Below are positions 38,235 through 47,921 of a DNA stretch of 64,000 nt, piece by piece. Position 1 is the first letter of the stretch. Every line of letters begins with the position of its first letter. Source of the stretch: Periweissella fabalis (GTDB lineage Bacteria > Bacillota > Bacilli > Lactobacillales > Lactobacillaceae); assembly GCF_012396505.1 (NCBI RefSeq), contig NZ_JAAXPN010000008.1, positions 1 to 64,000 of the forward strand, in the 5' to 3' direction. Under the pieces are notes generated by a model, which had not been told where the DNA came from, did no database searches, and worked only from the letters and a program-made list of their open reading frames with translations. Made by a program: the position numbers and the translations under genes.

Positions 38235-38747
38235 ATGAAGAAATTATGGTTATTAGGGTGTGTGATATTACTTGGCGTAACATTGGCAGCTTGTGGGCAA
38301 AAAAATTATGCGGGTGTTCAATTAGATAGTAATAAATATGAGCAATTAATGACAGGTCGAAACAATATTGATAGGTTATTAAAAAGGCTTCATGCTTTTA
38401 ATTATAAGAAAGCTAGTTCTGCTGAAAAAGTTTACGAGGCAGTTGATGCCGTCATGAATGACAATTCAAAGGGATTATCTACAGCGGATAAAGAAAAATT
38501 AGATGTTCAGCTTGATAATGCCACACATGGCATTAAAGGAATTATTCAAGCTGCTAGCAAAAATAAATATGCAATCGATCCTAGCGTAGCATCACAATTT
38601 CATGATAATTTTACAGTAATTACTAATTTGACCGCTAAAGCGGTGACAAATTCAGATGTTCAAGCACAAAAAGTTAGCACACAATTGTCTAAAAACTTAA
38701 ATATTGAAAAACGGCTATATAGCATTGGTGCACAACACCAAAAGTAA
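38235..38747 (+). CDS. putative lipoprotein, family not recognised
   Basis: 170 residues. A lipoprotein signal peptide is clear: MKK, hydrophobic core, then the lipobox LAAC with Cys20. The mature part is hydrophilic and Asn/Lys/Ser-rich, mostly helical in look, without a domain I recognise. It has its own promoter region and AGGAGA site, and stands alone between the reverse tRNA-Arg and repeat copy B, so context gives no function. Confidence 0.7.
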   Translation: MKKLWLLGCVILLGVTLAACGQKNYAGVQLDSNKYEQLMTGRNNIDRLLKRLHAFNYKKASSAEKVYEAVDAVMNDNSKGLSTADKEKLDVQLDNATHGIKGIIQAASKNKYAIDPSVASQFHDNFTVITNLTAKAVTNSDVQAQKVSTQLSKNLNIEKRLYSIGAQHQK

Positions 38748-38771
38748 ATGAAGCACTTTTAAAGACACCAG

Positions 38772-38904
38772 AGGGTTGTGATATAAGCTAACTGATATTG
38801 ATAAATACACTAAAATGCCTTCCTAAGATTTTTCTTTAGGGAGGCATTTATCGTATTTTGAATATATTGAACTTCTTGAACACGTTTTAATATCGATTGT
38901 TGCG
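38772..38904. repeat. dispersed hairpin repeat, copy B
   Basis: Left end AGGGTTGTGATA (38772-38783), a stem AATGCCTTCCTAA/TTAGGGAGGCATT with a G-T pair (about 38814-38848), then CGTATTTTGAATATAT and GTTTTAATA as in copy C. No clear right inverted end. Located between the convergent lipoprotein and DUF3042 genes. Confidence 0.75.
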
Positions 38905-38974
38905 ATGGAATGATTAGGCAACAGACATTTACTATTATTGACGGTGCTCTTACAATGCTCGTAGGAGTATTTGT

Positions 38975-39157
38975 TTAGTAACGTGGATTATGTGCTTGAT
39001 GTGCTTTACGAGCAGATTGAATGCGTGTTGAATCAAATTTGGCTTCTTCATCTGCAATTGGTTTGACAATTTTTTGTTTGAAACCTAAAAAGGCCCCAAC
39101 TCCAGTTGCAACTGTTGCAACAACCCCAATAATAACCCCAATACCAAATTTTTTCAT
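38975..39157 (-). CDS. DUF3042 family small membrane protein
   Basis: 60 residues with one N-terminal hydrophobic segment rich in Gly, Val and Ala (about residues 5-26), then a charged tail ending KAHQAHNPRY. This matches DUF3042, a lactic-acid-bacteria family of unknown function, whose members begin MKKF. AGGAGG stands 9 bases ahead of the start on the minus strand. Confidence 0.8.
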   Translation of the reverse strand: MKKFGIGVIIGVVATVATGVGAFLGFKQKIVKPIADEEAKFDSTRIQSARKAHQAHNPRY

Positions 39158-39268
39158 ACTATATAGCCTCCTTAGTTTATAATTAAATATAATAGTGGTA
39201 CTACCATAAATTATATATGAAATTATAATAAATTGTTGGTATCAAGCTGATTTTTTGAAGGAGAATTT

Positions 39269-40003
39269 ATGCGAACGCAAATAGTTGCTCATCGTGGTGA
39301 TCGAAAGAACGCACCAGAAAATACATTGATTGCATATAATCAAGCCCTTGATTTTGAAGAACTAGACGTTTTAGAGATTGATGTTCATTTAACCAAGGAT
39401 AATCAATTAGTTGTTATCCATGATGAAAAAATCGATCGAACAACTAATAAGCATGGATATGTTTATGAGTATACTTTGGCCCAATTACAAACAATTGATG
39501 CAGGTAGTTGGTTTAGTCCTCAATATGCAGATCAAAGGATTCCAAGTTTAGAAGAAGTATTAACACTATTGCGCAAAAGAAACTTTGATAAAACATTGCT
39601 AATTGAGGTTAAAACTGATCATATCGAATATCCTAAGATAGAGGAATATTTATTAAAGCGGATGCAAGAAGAGAAGCCCCGTTATCAAGTAATCTATCAG
39701 AGTTTTAATCTAAATACGCTATTGAAATTACACCGATTAGAACCTACTTTAACGTTGAATGCATTGGTATTTTATCCAACTTTTAAAGTCTTAAAAATGT
39801 ATCGAAGTGGTGTTATTACGGCAATTAATCCTGATAACCGATGGTTTGTTAATCGCTTGTTTTGGTTAAAAAAATCAAATGTAGCACCTTGGACAGTTAA
39901 TACTGAAATGGCCATGCGTGCAGTATTTAAAGCACAACTTAACCGTATTATTACTGATGATATTGCATTAGCAGCTAAATTAAGAAAGGAAATTCAAGAT
40001 TGA
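39269..40003 (+). CDS. glycerophosphodiester phosphodiesterase
   Basis: 244 residues, TIM-barrel GDPD family. The active-site strand is VAHRGDRKNAPENTLIAY (His8, Arg9, Glu17 area), with LEIDVHLTKDNQLVVIHDEKIDRTTN giving the metal-binding Glu/Asp and general His. No signal peptide, so it is cytoplasmic and likely hydrolyses deacylated phospholipids or teichoic-acid turnover products to glycerol-3-phosphate. Its stop overlaps the miaA start by 3 bases. Confidence 0.9.
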   Translation: MRTQIVAHRGDRKNAPENTLIAYNQALDFEELDVLEIDVHLTKDNQLVVIHDEKIDRTTNKHGYVYEYTLAQLQTIDAGSWFSPQYADQRIPSLEEVLTLLRKRNFDKTLLIEVKTDHIEYPKIEEYLLKRMQEEKPRYQVIYQSFNLNTLLKLHRLEPTLTLNALVFYPTFKVLKMYRSGVITAINPDNRWFVNRLFWLKKSNVAPWTVNTEMAMRAVFKAQLNRIITDDIALAAKLRKEIQD

Positions 40004-40941
40004 AAAAAATAATTGTAATTGTAGGTCCAACAGCAGTAGGTAAAACAGCCCTTTCAATTCAGATGGCCCAAACATTAAATGGAGAAATAATTTCAGGTGA
40101 TTCAATGCAAGTTTATCAAACATTAGACATTGGAACCGCTAAAGCAACTTGCACTGAACAAGCTGGTATAAAGCACTACCTCTTAGATACTAAGCGTGTT
40201 GATGAAACATTTACAGTTGCTGAATGGGTTGATGAAGCACGTAAAGCTATTGACGAAATTTATAGTCATGGCAAGGTGCCAATTATCGTAGGTGGTACTG
40301 GATTTTATATTGCAGCTCTCTTAGGCGATATGCCACTTGGTGGAAATGAGGCAGGGGCAGATGAAACTATTCGTACAAAATGGGAAGCGTTCAGTAAACA
40401 GTATGGCTCAGAAGCCTTATGGCAAGAACTAAATAAGGTAGATTCTAAGGCGGCAGAAAAAATTTCACCTAATAATACTCGGCGGATTATTCGAGCTTTA
40501 GAAGTATTTGAATTAACCGGGATACCATTTTCAAAACAACCACGAACACTTGGCAAACGAGAATATGATGCTTATATAATTGGTTTAACTACACAAAGAG
40601 ATATTTTATATCAACGAATAAACCAACGTGTTGACGAAATGATATCAGTGGGCTTAGAAAAAGAAGCATACCAATTGTTTGAACAAGGAGGTCAAAATTT
40701 GCAAAGTGGGACTGGTATCGGTTATAAGGAATGGTATCCATATTTTGAGCACAAAAGTGATTTAACGAGTACAATTGAATTGATTAAACGTAATTCTCGG
40801 CGTTTTGCTAAGCGGCAATTAACTTGGTTTCGACACCAAATTGAAGGTATCCAATGGTTTGATCTGGTTGCTAATCGAGATGAAATCACGGTTATTCTTA
40901 ATAGATCTGAATTATTTTTACAGTATGAAAGTAAAAATTAA
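40000..40941 (+). CDS. miaA: tRNA dimethylallyltransferase
   Basis: 313 residues, TTG start inside the stop of the phosphodiesterase gene, with AAAGGA upstream, so coupled. P-loop GPTAVGKT (residues 9-16), then GEIISGDSMQVYQTLDIGTAK and the family motif VGGTGFYIAALLG; C-terminal RRFAKRQLTWFRHQ. It adds a dimethylallyl group to A37 of tRNAs reading UNN codons. miaA next to glnR is the usual arrangement in Firmicutes. Confidence 0.96.
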   Translation: MKKIIVIVGPTAVGKTALSIQMAQTLNGEIISGDSMQVYQTLDIGTAKATCTEQAGIKHYLLDTKRVDETFTVAEWVDEARKAIDEIYSHGKVPIIVGGTGFYIAALLGDMPLGGNEAGADETIRTKWEAFSKQYGSEALWQELNKVDSKAAEKISPNNTRRIIRALEVFELTGIPFSKQPRTLGKREYDAYIIGLTTQRDILYQRINQRVDEMISVGLEKEAYQLFEQGGQNLQSGTGIGYKEWYPYFEHKSDLTSTIELIKRNSRRFAKRQLTWFRHQIEGIQWFDLVANRDEITVILNRSELFLQYESKN

Positions 40942-40947
40942 TTCTTA

Positions 40948-40999
40948 TGTCAGGAAAGCTAACATTAAAGATTGTACTCATAGCATTGTCTGCTAAAAT
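40948..40999 (+). promoter_or_regulatory. GlnR operator and promoter of glnRA
   Basis: TGTCAGGAAAGCTAACA (40948-40964) fits the GlnR/TnrA consensus TGTNA-N7-TNACA exactly. Seven bases downstream lie TTGTAC (40972-40977), 16 bases and an extended -10 TGCTAAAAT (TAAAAT at 40994-40999). GlnR autorepression of glnRA is therefore likely. Confidence 0.85.
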
Positions 41000-41030
41000 G
41001 AAATTATCTTAATAAACGGAGATATAGCGA

Positions 41031-41384
41031 ATGGCTGAAAAAGAGTTGCGACGCAATATGGCCGTATTACCAATTGGGACGGTTCGAAAACTGACAGATT
41101 TAACTGATCGTCAAATTCGTTACTATGAAGCTCAAGGATTGATAATACCGGAACGGACAGCTAGCAATCAACGTATGTATTCGTTAAACGATATTGATCG
41201 TTTACTTGAGATAAAAGATTACTTGTCAGTTGGTGATTCAATTGCAAATATTAAAAAAATATATGCAAAGCAAGCCCAACGTGAAAGTGAAAGTATAAGT
41301 GCCCATCAGGCACGACAAGCGTTACAATCAGAATTTTTGAATTTAGTTGGTTTTAAAGTTAATCAGAATAGGAAGGGCCTCTAA
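41031..41384 (+). CDS. glnR: MerR-family nitrogen regulator GlnR
   Basis: 117 residues. N-terminal MerR helix-turn-helix ([23 protein letters not shown]) and a short C-terminal dimer and signal region ending NQNRKGL. GlnR represses glutamine synthetase and ammonium genes when glutamine is plentiful, through feedback-inhibited GlnA as co-regulator in Bacillus. It is 2 bases upstream of glnA, with its operator at the shared promoter. Confidence 0.95.
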   Translation: MAEKELRRNMAVLPIGTVRKLTDLTDRQIRYYEAQGLIIPERTASNQRMYSLNDIDRLLEIKDYLSVGDSIANIKKIYAKQAQRESESISAHQARQALQSEFLNLVGFKVNQNRKGL

Positions 41385-41386
41385 TA

Positions 41387-42733
41387 ATGCCAAAGCACGA
41401 CTACACTAAAGATGATATCCGTAACTTAATTAAGTCAGAAAATGTTGAGTTTTTACGTTTAACATTTACTGATATGTTTGGAATGATCAAAAACGTTGAA
41501 GTACCAGTATCACAACTTGAAAAAGTTTTAGATAATAACATGATGTTTGATGGTTCATCAATTGATGGTTTTGTTCGTATTGAAGAATCTGATATGTACT
41601 TATATCCTGATCTATCAACATTTATGATTTTTCCATGGGCAACTGATTCGCACGGTGGTAAAGTTGCACGGATTATCGCCAGTGTTTACACTGCTGATCG
41701 TAAGCCTTTTATGGGTGACCCACGAAATGTTTTGATTAAGAACATTGAGAATATGAAAGCCCAAGGATTTGATGCTTTTAATATTGGGCCGGAGCCAGAA
41801 TTTTTCTTGTTTAAACTTGATGCTGATGGCAAGCCAACAACGCAATTAAATGACACTGGTTCATACTTTGACTTGGCACCGCTTGATTTAGGTGAAAACG
41901 TGCGTCGTGAAATCGTCTTGACGTTAGAACAAATGGGATTTGAAGTAGAGGCCGCCCACCATGAAGTTGCCCCTGGTCAACACGAAGTTGACTTCAAGTA
42001 TGCTGATGCCCTTGAAGCCGCTGATAACATTCAAACATTTAAATTAATTGTTAAGACAATTGCACGTAAGAACAACTTGTACGCCACTTTCTTACCAAAA
42101 CCAGTTTCAGGGATTAACGGTAGTGGAATGCACATCAACATGTCATTGTTTGCCGATGGTAAAAACCAATTCTTTAATGAAACTGACGATATGCAATTAT
42201 CACCAATTGCGTACAACTTCTTAGGTGGTGTGTTGAAGCACGCGATTAATTTTGCGGCCTTTACTAACCCAACCGTTAACTCATACAAGCGTTTAGTACC
42301 TGGATACGAAGCACCAGTATACGTTGCTTGGTCAGGTTCAAACCGTTCACCAATGGTTCGGGTCCCAGCTGCGCGCGGCCAATCAACGCGTCTTGAATTA
42401 CGGGCCGTTGATCCAACAGCTAACCCATACCTTGCCTTGTCAGCTATTTTAGCTTCAGGACTTGATGGAATCGTTAACCACATCGAACCAATGGCTTCTG
42501 TTGATCGTAACATCTACTTGATGGACGAAGCAGAACGTCAAAAGGCTGGTATCTTTGATTTACCAGATACCCTCCTTGCAGCGGTTGCTAACCTTGAAGG
42601 TGACGAAACGGTTAAAGATGCGATTGGTAAAGATTTAGCACAACAATTTGTTGATGCTAAGAAGATTGAATACCGAGCTTACCGTCAGGAAGTTTCAACA
42701 TGGGAAATCGATAACTACCTCGATATCTACTAA
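41387..42733 (+). CDS. glnA: glutamine synthetase, type I (alpha)
   Basis: 448 residues, ATP-dependent glutamine synthesis from glutamate and ammonia; forms dodecamers. Beta-grasp N-domain then the catalytic domain with FDGSSIDGF (opening), [11 protein letters not shown], the catalytic [16 protein letters not shown], and NRSPMVRVP. The Arg in [12 protein letters not shown] corresponds to the feedback-inhibition Arg62 of Bacillus GS, so the enzyme is expected to be feedback regulated and not adenylylated. Overlapping site AGGAAGGGCC; terminator follows. Confidence 0.97.
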   Translation: MPKHDYTKDDIRNLIKSENVEFLRLTFTDMFGMIKNVEVPVSQLEKVLDNNMMFDGSSIDGFVRIEESDMYLYPDLSTFMIFPWATDSHGGKVARIIASVYTADRKPFMGDPRNVLIKNIENMKAQGFDAFNIGPEPEFFLFKLDADGKPTTQLNDTGSYFDLAPLDLGENVRREIVLTLEQMGFEVEAAHHEVAPGQHEVDFKYADALEAADNIQTFKLIVKTIARKNNLYATFLPKPVSGINGSGMHINMSLFADGKNQFFNETDDMQLSPIAYNFLGGVLKHAINFAAFTNPTVNSYKRLVPGYEAPVYVAWSGSNRSPMVRVPAARGQSTRLELRAVDPTANPYLALSAILASGLDGIVNHIEPMASVDRNIYLMDEAERQKAGIFDLPDTLLAAVANLEGDETVKDAIGKDLAQQFVDAKKIEYRAYRQEVSTWEIDNYLDIY

Positions 42734-42744
42734 TATATATAATG

Positions 42745-42781
42745 AAAATCAGCCCAAGCGATATTGTTGGGCTGATTTTTT
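42745..42781 (+). terminator. terminator of glnRA
   Basis: AAAATCAGCCCAA/TTGGGCTGATTTT stem with T6. Confidence 0.92.
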
Positions 42782-42961
42782 GGTATTTAACGGTCAAAAT
42801 AAGATAATAAGGGTAGGAAAGCGTGAGATATTCCGGAACTATTGATTTGACTACTTTACCCATTGACATTTAACTAGTATACTAAATAGTGGAATTTTGC
42901 GCGATATAGCTGTGGAAATATTAAAAGATAACAATCAAAAATAGATTGGTGGAGGAAATAA

Positions 42962-44275
<1,314 letters not shown>

Positions 44276-44278
44276 CAA

Positions 44279-44310
44279 AAAGATTACGCTAAACCTTATA
44301 GCGGTAATCT
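44279..44310 (+). terminator. hairpin after obg
   Basis: AAGATTAC...GTAATCTT with inner GCT/AGC pairs; weak T run, backed up by repeat copy C immediately downstream. Confidence 0.6.
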
Positions 44311-44432
44311 TGCTATTAAAATGCATTCCAAAAATTTGATATATTCAAATACGACAATGCCTCCCTGAAGAAAAAATCTTCAGGGAGGCATTTTGTTGTG
44401 TTTTTTAATATCGCTCGACCATGGTTATGGTG
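44311..44432. repeat. dispersed hairpin repeat, copy C (opposite orientation to A and B)
   Basis: A perfect 15-bp stem AATGCCTCCCTGAAG/CTTCAGGGAGGCATT (44356-44370 and 44378-44392). Read on the minus strand the flank is CGTATTTGAATATATC then TGCATTTTAATAGCAA, matching copies A and B. Lies between the convergent obg and yisL and can serve as a two-way terminator. Confidence 0.8.
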
Positions 44433-44442
44433 CTTTTATTTT

Positions 44443-44778
44443 TTAATGTAGCGTAAATCCTAAAATAATAACAACAATAAAAAGAGCCCCAACTGGTAAA
44501 ACTTGGCGTATTCCAACTGTTGATTGTCCCTTATGTGCACCAAGAACTTCGATAGTTCCAATTAAGCCAAGTGCACAAATGAATTTAGCAATAGTCAAGA
44601 ATGGATGGTAGCCAAACGTATACATTGCAAGATAAATACCAGTAACTAATAAAATGATATACAATAGCCGACTTATGACCATCATAGCACCTAGTTGCTT
44701 ATTTGTTTGTGAAAGAATAATACCAATCGCCAATATAAGTAAAATAAATGCAGAAATTAAGTGAATTAATACGAACAT
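44443..44778 (-). CDS. YisL/DUF1516 family membrane protein
   Basis: 111 residues with four predicted membrane segments. HLISAFILLILAIGI, MMVISRLLYIILLVTGIYLAM and IAKFICALGLIGTIEVLGAHK follow the UPF0344 (YisL) pattern; function unknown. Single gene on the minus strand, AGGTGG ahead of the start. Confidence 0.85.
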   Translation of the reverse strand: MFVLIHLISAFILLILAIGIILSQTNKQLGAMMVISRLLYIILLVTGIYLAMYTFGYHPFLTIAKFICALGLIGTIEVLGAHKGQSTVGIRQVLPVGALFIVVIILGFTLH

Positions 44779-44909
44779 GAAATACCACCTTTCAGAATTG
44801 TCTAGCTTGATTATAGCATATTACATTTAAATTAATGGTTAAAAATTGTTGCTATTTTATAGTGAGTTTGATAGTATATATCGGATAGTTATATGACTGG
44901 AGGCGTGAA

Positions 44910-45197
44910 ATGGCAGTAGAAGAAATTATTAATGATTCAGGTTTTAACATTGGTGACTTTGTTGCAGCTAAGAAATTCGCTAACTTTGAACATGATTTTA
45001 AAGGTGTGGTAGAAAAAATCTATGAGCACTCATTGCTTGTACTCGTAACTGAAAATGATCCTGAAGATCAAGCAACAGTTAATGAATATAATCACCGTGC
45101 AGTCGTACGTATGAGTGAAACTAAAGTCTTAATTGCAGCGGAGGTTCCTGAAGTAGAACCAAAAGATGACGCTGAGGCAAATGATACTGAAGCTTAA
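44910..45197 (+). CDS. DUF2187-like (YkvS family) small protein
   Basis: 95 residues. The first 70 form a small KOW-like beta barrel, FNIGDFVAAKKFANFEHDFKGVVEKIYEHSLLVLV, similar to the YkvS/DUF2187 group; the last 25 are acidic (EVEPKDDAEANDTEA). Function is unknown. GGAGGCG precedes the ATG. The tRNA-Gly promoter follows directly. Confidence 0.6.
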   Translation: MAVEEIINDSGFNIGDFVAAKKFANFEHDFKGVVEKIYEHSLLVLVTENDPEDQATVNEYNHRAVVRMSETKVLIAAEVPEVEPKDDAEANDTEA

Positions 45198-45220
45198 TAA
45201 TCAAAATATCGGATTAGTTA

Positions 45221-45248
45221 TTGCATATTTTAGCTAATAAGCTATAAT
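45221..45248 (+). promoter_or_regulatory. promoter of tRNA-Gly
   Basis: TTGCAT (45221-45226), 16-base spacer, TATAAT (45243-45248); the tRNA starts 13 bases downstream. Confidence 0.75.
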
Positions 45249-45260
45249 TAATCTTGTGTT

Positions 45261-45331
45261 GCGAAGTTAGTTTAGTGGTAAAACAACAGCTTCCCAAGCT
45301 GTGGTCGCGGGTCCGATTCCCGTACTTCGCT
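45261..45331 (+). tRNA. tRNA-Gly (anticodon CCC)
   Basis: Acceptor GCGAAGT/ACTTCGC, D-arm GTTTAGTGGTAAAAC with the conserved GG, anticodon arm ACAGC-TTCCCAA-GCTGT giving CCC, discriminator T. The T-loop reads TCCGATT rather than TTCGATT, so position 55 (normally the pseudouridine site) is C. CCA is not encoded. No terminator separates it from the argS T-box, 18 bases downstream. Confidence 0.9.
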
Positions 45332-45349
45332 TAGTCAGATTAATCTTTG

Positions 45350-45540
45350 TTAGTTAAAGGAAGATAGTACATATTTTGTTTAGCAAGTTTGGGACGATGT
45401 AAGCCAAGCCAGAATAACTATTGGTCGCGTTAACTGATTTTTAAAATTACATAAGTTAAGTGGAATTTTTAATTCAATTAGAGTGGTACCACGGGTGAAA
45501 GCTCGTCTCTTACAGCAATGTAGGGGACGAGCTTTTTTGT
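45350..45540 (+). promoter_or_regulatory. T-box leader of argS
   Basis: Stem I base TTAGTTAA (45350-45357) pairs with TTAACTGA (one G-T pair; from 45430); the specifier CGC (45426-45428, arginine) sits just inside. T-box sequence AGAGTGGTACCACGGG at 45480-45495, then a terminator AAAGCTCGTC/GACGAGCTTTTTT. Transcription can come from the tRNA-Gly promoter. Confidence 0.92.
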
Positions 45541-45590
45541 AGGAATCTGACTCAATTTTCATTATAATCAGGATAAAAAGGGGATACAAC

Positions 45591-47282
45591 ATGGATAACA
45601 AATTACAAGTTGCTAATGCATTGGCTGCTGTTTTAAAAGATCAACTTAGTGTGGTAGAAATACAAAATAAAATTGAAATGCCTAAAACTTCAGACTTGGG
45701 AGATTTGGCTTTTCCAACATTTATGTTGGCTAAAGCTTTGCGGAAGGCTCCACAACAAATTGCCGCAGATATCGTTGCTGAAATTGATCAAACAGGCTTT
45801 GAAAAAGTTGTGGCTACTGGACCATATGTTAACTTTTTCCTTGATAAGCAGTTAGTTGGTGCCAATATCTTACACGAAATTTTAACGGATGGTGCCGCTT
45901 ATGGTAATAATACCGATGGTGAAATGCGCAATGTACCAATTGATATGTCATCACCTAACATTGCTAAACCAATGTCAATGGGGCACTTACGTTCAACAGT
46001 TATCGGAAATGCTTTGGCCAATATTCTTGTTAAGAATGGTTACAATCCAGTTAAAATTAACCACTTAGGCGACTGGGGAACTCAATTTGGTAAATTGATG
46101 GTGGCTTACAAAATGTGGGGTTCAGAAGCCGAAGTTAAGGCTGATCCTATTAATACACTAGTTGCATATTATGTTCGTTTCCACGAAGAAGCCAAAGCTA
46201 ACCCTGAGCTTGATGACCAAGGTCGGGCATGGTTTAAAAAGCTTGAAGATGGTGATGAAGAAGCACAACAACTTTGGAAATGGTTCCGTGATGAATCATT
46301 ACAAGAATTCTTAAATATTTACGACCAACTTGAAATTACGTTTGATTCATTTAATGGTGAGGCTTTCTACAACGATAAAATGGATGAAATTGTTAATTTA
46401 CTTGAAGACAAAGGTCTTCTCGTTGAATCACAAGGGGCCCAAATCGTTGATCTTGAAAAATACAACTTACCGGTGGCGATGATTAAACGGACTGATGGGG
46501 CAACCCTTTACATGACGCGTGATTTAGCAGCTGCCATGTACCGGAAACGTGAATACGACTTTGATAAGAGTTTTTATGTCGTTGGTGGTGAACAACGTGA
46601 ACACTTCCAACAATTAAAGGCCGTGCTTAAAGAAGCTGGTTTTGCATGGTCAGATGATATTGAACATATTCCGTTTGGCTTGATTACCGTTGATGGTAAG
46701 AAATTATCAACGCGTTCTGGCCGGATTATCTTATTACAAGACGTTTTAGATGATGCTGTTAAGCTTGCTAATGAACAAATCAATGACAAAAATCCTGATT
46801 TAGCTAACAAAGAACAAGTTGCTAAAGAAGTTGGAGTCGGAGCCGTGATTTTCCACGATTTACAAAATGAACGAATGAATAGCTTTGACTTTAATTTAGC
46901 TGAAGTTGTTCGTTTTGAAGGTGATACTGGTCCATATGTACAATATTCAAATGCACGGGCTAACTCAATTTTACGTAAGGCTGGTAACCCAGAACTTGTG
47001 AATGCCGAATTAAGCTTAACTGATGCGGCTGCTTGGGATACCTTGAAGTTATTGGGAGAATTCCCAGCAACTGTTCGCCGGGCATTGAACGATCGTGAAC
47101 CATCAGTAATCGCTAAGTATGCCTTACACTTATCACGGGCGTACAACAAGTACTATGCAAACTCTAAAATTTTGGTTGAAGATAACGAAAAAGATGCTCG
47201 TTTGGCATTAGTGCAAGCCGTCTCAATTGTTTTAACAGAAAGTTTACGACTACTTGGAGTACATGCACCAAAAGAAATGTAG
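45591..47282 (+). CDS. argS: arginyl-tRNA synthetase
   Basis: 563 residues, class I. The HIGH-type motif is SSPNIAKPMSMGHLRST, with MGH in place of HIGH; I recall the same form in other lactobacillus-type ArgRS. KMSKS equivalent is GKKLSTRSGRII, and the C-terminal DALR anticodon-binding domain ends SLRLLGVHAPKEM. Requires tRNA-Arg for amino-acid activation. T-box control ties it to arginine supply, and argR follows. Confidence 0.97.
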   Translation: MDNKLQVANALAAVLKDQLSVVEIQNKIEMPKTSDLGDLAFPTFMLAKALRKAPQQIAADIVAEIDQTGFEKVVATGPYVNFFLDKQLVGANILHEILTDGAAYGNNTDGEMRNVPIDMSSPNIAKPMSMGHLRSTVIGNALANILVKNGYNPVKINHLGDWGTQFGKLMVAYKMWGSEAEVKADPINTLVAYYVRFHEEAKANPELDDQGRAWFKKLEDGDEEAQQLWKWFRDESLQEFLNIYDQLEITFDSFNGEAFYNDKMDEIVNLLEDKGLLVESQGAQIVDLEKYNLPVAMIKRTDGATLYMTRDLAAAMYRKREYDFDKSFYVVGGEQREHFQQLKAVLKEAGFAWSDDIEHIPFGLITVDGKKLSTRSGRIILLQDVLDDAVKLANEQINDKNPDLANKEQVAKEVGVGAVIFHDLQNERMNSFDFNLAEVVRFEGDTGPYVQYSNARANSILRKAGNPELVNAELSLTDAAAWDTLKLLGEFPATVRRALNDREPSVIAKYALHLSRAYNKYYANSKILVEDNEKDARLALVQAVSIVLTESLRLLGVHAPKEM

Positions 47283-47285
47283 TAT

Positions 47286-47316
47286 AAAAAATCGATCTAA
47301 TTTGATCGATTTTTTT
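47286..47316 (+). terminator. terminator after argS
   Basis: AAAAAATCGATC/GATCGATTTTTTT hairpin. Confidence 0.9.
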
Positions 47317-47452
47317 GTTTGCAGTAACTTAGTAATTACAAACTTATTTAAAATAATTATTTATTTACAGCTTTTTTTGCTAAAATAGTTTCTAACAATG
47401 TATAATTTGCTTTGTTTGACTTTAACTAAGGGGAGTAAGAGTAGGACATATC

Positions 47453-47920
47453 ATGAAAAAACAACAACGGTTGGAAGTTATTAAAGAGGTACTCGAACAC
47501 GAACATATTGCAAGTCAAAAAGGATTAATGACAGCATTGAAACAAAGGGGAATTGAAGTTAAGCAATCAGCTATTTCACGTGATTTAAAAACGTTAAATT
47601 ATATCAAGACTGCAGATCAACATGGGAATATGCATTATCAAATAGTAAATAGTGTTAATAGCAAGGCTAATCAGCTACAAGAATTGATGAGTGAGGTAAT
47701 GATTAGTGTTACTCGAGTGCAATTTATGAATGTGGTTCGAACTTTGCCAGCAAATGGTAATTTATTGGCCGCCTTGATTGATGAACAGCAACTGCCAGAT
47801 GTATTAGCGACACTAGCTGGGCATGATACAATTTATATTACCAGTCCAGATGAAGCGGCAGCAGTTCGATTAAATGCTGAATTAATTGCTGTTATAAATA
47901 ATAATATAAAACGGAGTTAA
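47453..47920 (+). CDS. argR: arginine repressor ArgR
   Basis: 155 residues. N-terminal winged helix with KQSAISRDLKTLNYIK (SR motif 42-43) and C-terminal oligomerisation domain (80-150). The arginine-contact pair is GHDT (123-126) instead of the usual GDDT, i.e. one Asp is His124. It should bind ARG boxes (TGAAT-type arms); candidates lie before the permease gene at 10.7 kb. Spacing to the PBP gene is one base, an unusual operon pairing. Confidence 0.9.
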   Translation: MKKQQRLEVIKEVLEHEHIASQKGLMTALKQRGIEVKQSAISRDLKTLNYIKTADQHGNMHYQIVNSVNSKANQLQELMSEVMISVTRVQFMNVVRTLPANGNLLAALIDEQQLPDVLATLAGHDTIYITSPDEAAAVRLNAELIAVINNNIKRS

Positions 47921-47921
47921 A

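Noticed and set aside
42031-42513. 160-codon open frame antisense to glnA
   Set aside because: Complete overlap with a conserved enzyme and no recognisable domain.
45990-46020. ArgRS signature MGH instead of HIGH as a possible defect
   Set aside because: I recall the same form in other lactobacillus ArgRS enzymes, so it is a family trait, not a mutation.
46574-47149. 191-codon open frame on the minus strand inside argS
   Set aside because: Fully antisense to a conserved gene, low-complexity translation, no ribosome site; explained by codon bias of argS.
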